Shown here: positions 63,784-64,000 of the stretch, piece after piece
Layout of the letters: each line of letters starts with the position of its first letter
How positions within the stretch are numbered: the first letter of the stretch is position 1
Assembly (NCBI RefSeq): GCF_002076895.1
Contig: NZ_CP020465.1
Coordinates: forward strand, 1,798,001-1,862,000
DNA: 64,000 nt
Source of the DNA: Cognaticolwellia beringensis
GTDB taxonomy: Bacteria; Pseudomonadota; Gammaproteobacteria; Enterobacterales; Alteromonadaceae
Direction: 5' to 3'
The notes under the pieces: model-generated
The model's database searches: none
What the model was told of the DNA's origin: nothing
The model's input: the letters and a program-made list of their open reading frames with translations, nothing else
Translations under genes and position numbers: made by a program

Positions 63784-64000
63784 TTACTTCGTTGGCTTTT
63801 TTTTCCACGTTGTGGACTTTTTAGCTTTTGATTTTCGTTTAAAAGCCACTTTGGGTAACTGTGCAAAAGATTGTTGCTCAGACTGTTTAATCATCTCGGC
63901 TATCGTTGATGTTAAAGGACTGATTAAGTCTTCATAACGACTTTTTTTCTCACTAATGTTGGTGAGAGTTGCTTCCCAATGCGCGGTCATATCTGGCATG
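63784..64000 (-). CDS. topB: DNA topoisomerase III, C-terminal part (cut by window edge)
   Basis: The last 72 residues of a leftward gene that continues past the right edge of the window. MPDMTAHWEATLTNISEKKSRYED and the following ISPLTSTIAEMIKQSEQ correspond closely to the end of type IA topoisomerase III, in the region where the enteric protein reads PDMTARWE. A basic Lys-rich tail (KRKSKAKKSTTWKKKPTK) is present, often used for DNA contact. The assignment is fairly secure but rests on the C-terminus only. Confidence 0.8.
   Translation of the reverse strand, partial: MPDMTAHWEATLTNISEKKSRYEDLISPLTSTIAEMIKQSEQQSFAQLPKVAFKRKSKAKKSTTWKKKPTK

Overview
The window is AT-rich, densely coded bacterial chromosome. 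The gene set points to a marine gammaproteobacterium of the Alteromonadales, probably Colwelliaceae (Colwellia/Thalassotalea-like). The supporting genes are engB next to cytochrome c4, polA, prlC-rsmJ, copABCD with copRS, abundant exported peptidases, DUF5666 and DUF4397 lipoproteins, and a TopB C-terminus at the right edge. The taxonomic call is inference from gene content and protein similarity recalled from memory; no search was run. There are no tRNA or rRNA genes, no intact insertion sequences, no prophage and no CRISPR array.

Layout. 0-7 kb: a small unknown gene, a PepSY pair, an exported endonuclease/phosphatase-family protein, a lipase-like hydrolase, an orphan LptA-like protein, a lipoprotein and a CNNM/CBS membrane protein. 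7.5-11 kb: a LysR regulator divergent from doxX, pirin and a quinone-oxidoreductase-like gene, with a clear operator palindrome between them. 11-18.4 kb: DUF3754, cytochrome b, a large DUF5666 repeat lipoprotein, a substrate-binding protein, an M48-fold pseudoprotease and an NTF2-like protein. 18.7-23.3 kb: msrB-msrA-msrA2, engB, and two cytochrome c4 genes, one duplicated to four hemes. 23.5-32.4 kb: exported M1, S10 and M16 peptidases, a small outer-membrane protein, HutD and a ~1.1 kb tandem repeat array. 32.8-37.6 kb: an HDOD-GAF protein and polA. 38.2-44.6 kb: copper resistance copABCD divergent from copRS. 44.7-50.5 kb: gor, prlC, a Tag-like glycosylase, rsmJ and a Prx5-type peroxiredoxin. 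50.6-64 kb: a DUF4397 lipoprotein, a YhiN flavoprotein, a giant MscS-family channel, a PAS-PAS-GGDEF protein, a second substrate-binding protein, a GNAT protein, a peroxiredoxin/HAD pair with its LysR neighbour, and the topB 3' end.

Two things stand out. (1) Two unannotated intergenic loci, at about 17.79-17.88 kb (+) and 34.48-34.38 kb (-), are homologous to each other. Each has a TATAAT promoter with a 16-bp dyad in the spacer, a 5' GUUC/GAAC hairpin, a conserved UGUUGU...AGCUUCCCC core and an intrinsic terminator. They look like a two-member small-RNA family. The second lies downstream of polA on the same strand, the position Spot 42 (spf) occupies in enteric bacteria, but I see no Spot 42 sequence similarity. 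(2) An array of seven ~141-bp units plus a partial eighth, between the S10 and M16 peptidase genes. Four units carry an intact 36-codon ORF behind a Shine-Dalgarno-like sequence, and every SD lies in the 3' arm of a hairpin whose 5' arm is the end of the preceding ORF. The C/T variants in the arm keep pairing through G-U wobble and are silent in the ORF, which suggests plus-strand expression.

Many of the other genes serve redox and envelope stress (Msr trio, peroxiredoxins, glutathione reductase, c-type cytochromes, copper efflux/oxidation) and peptide scavenging (M1, S10, M16, M3).
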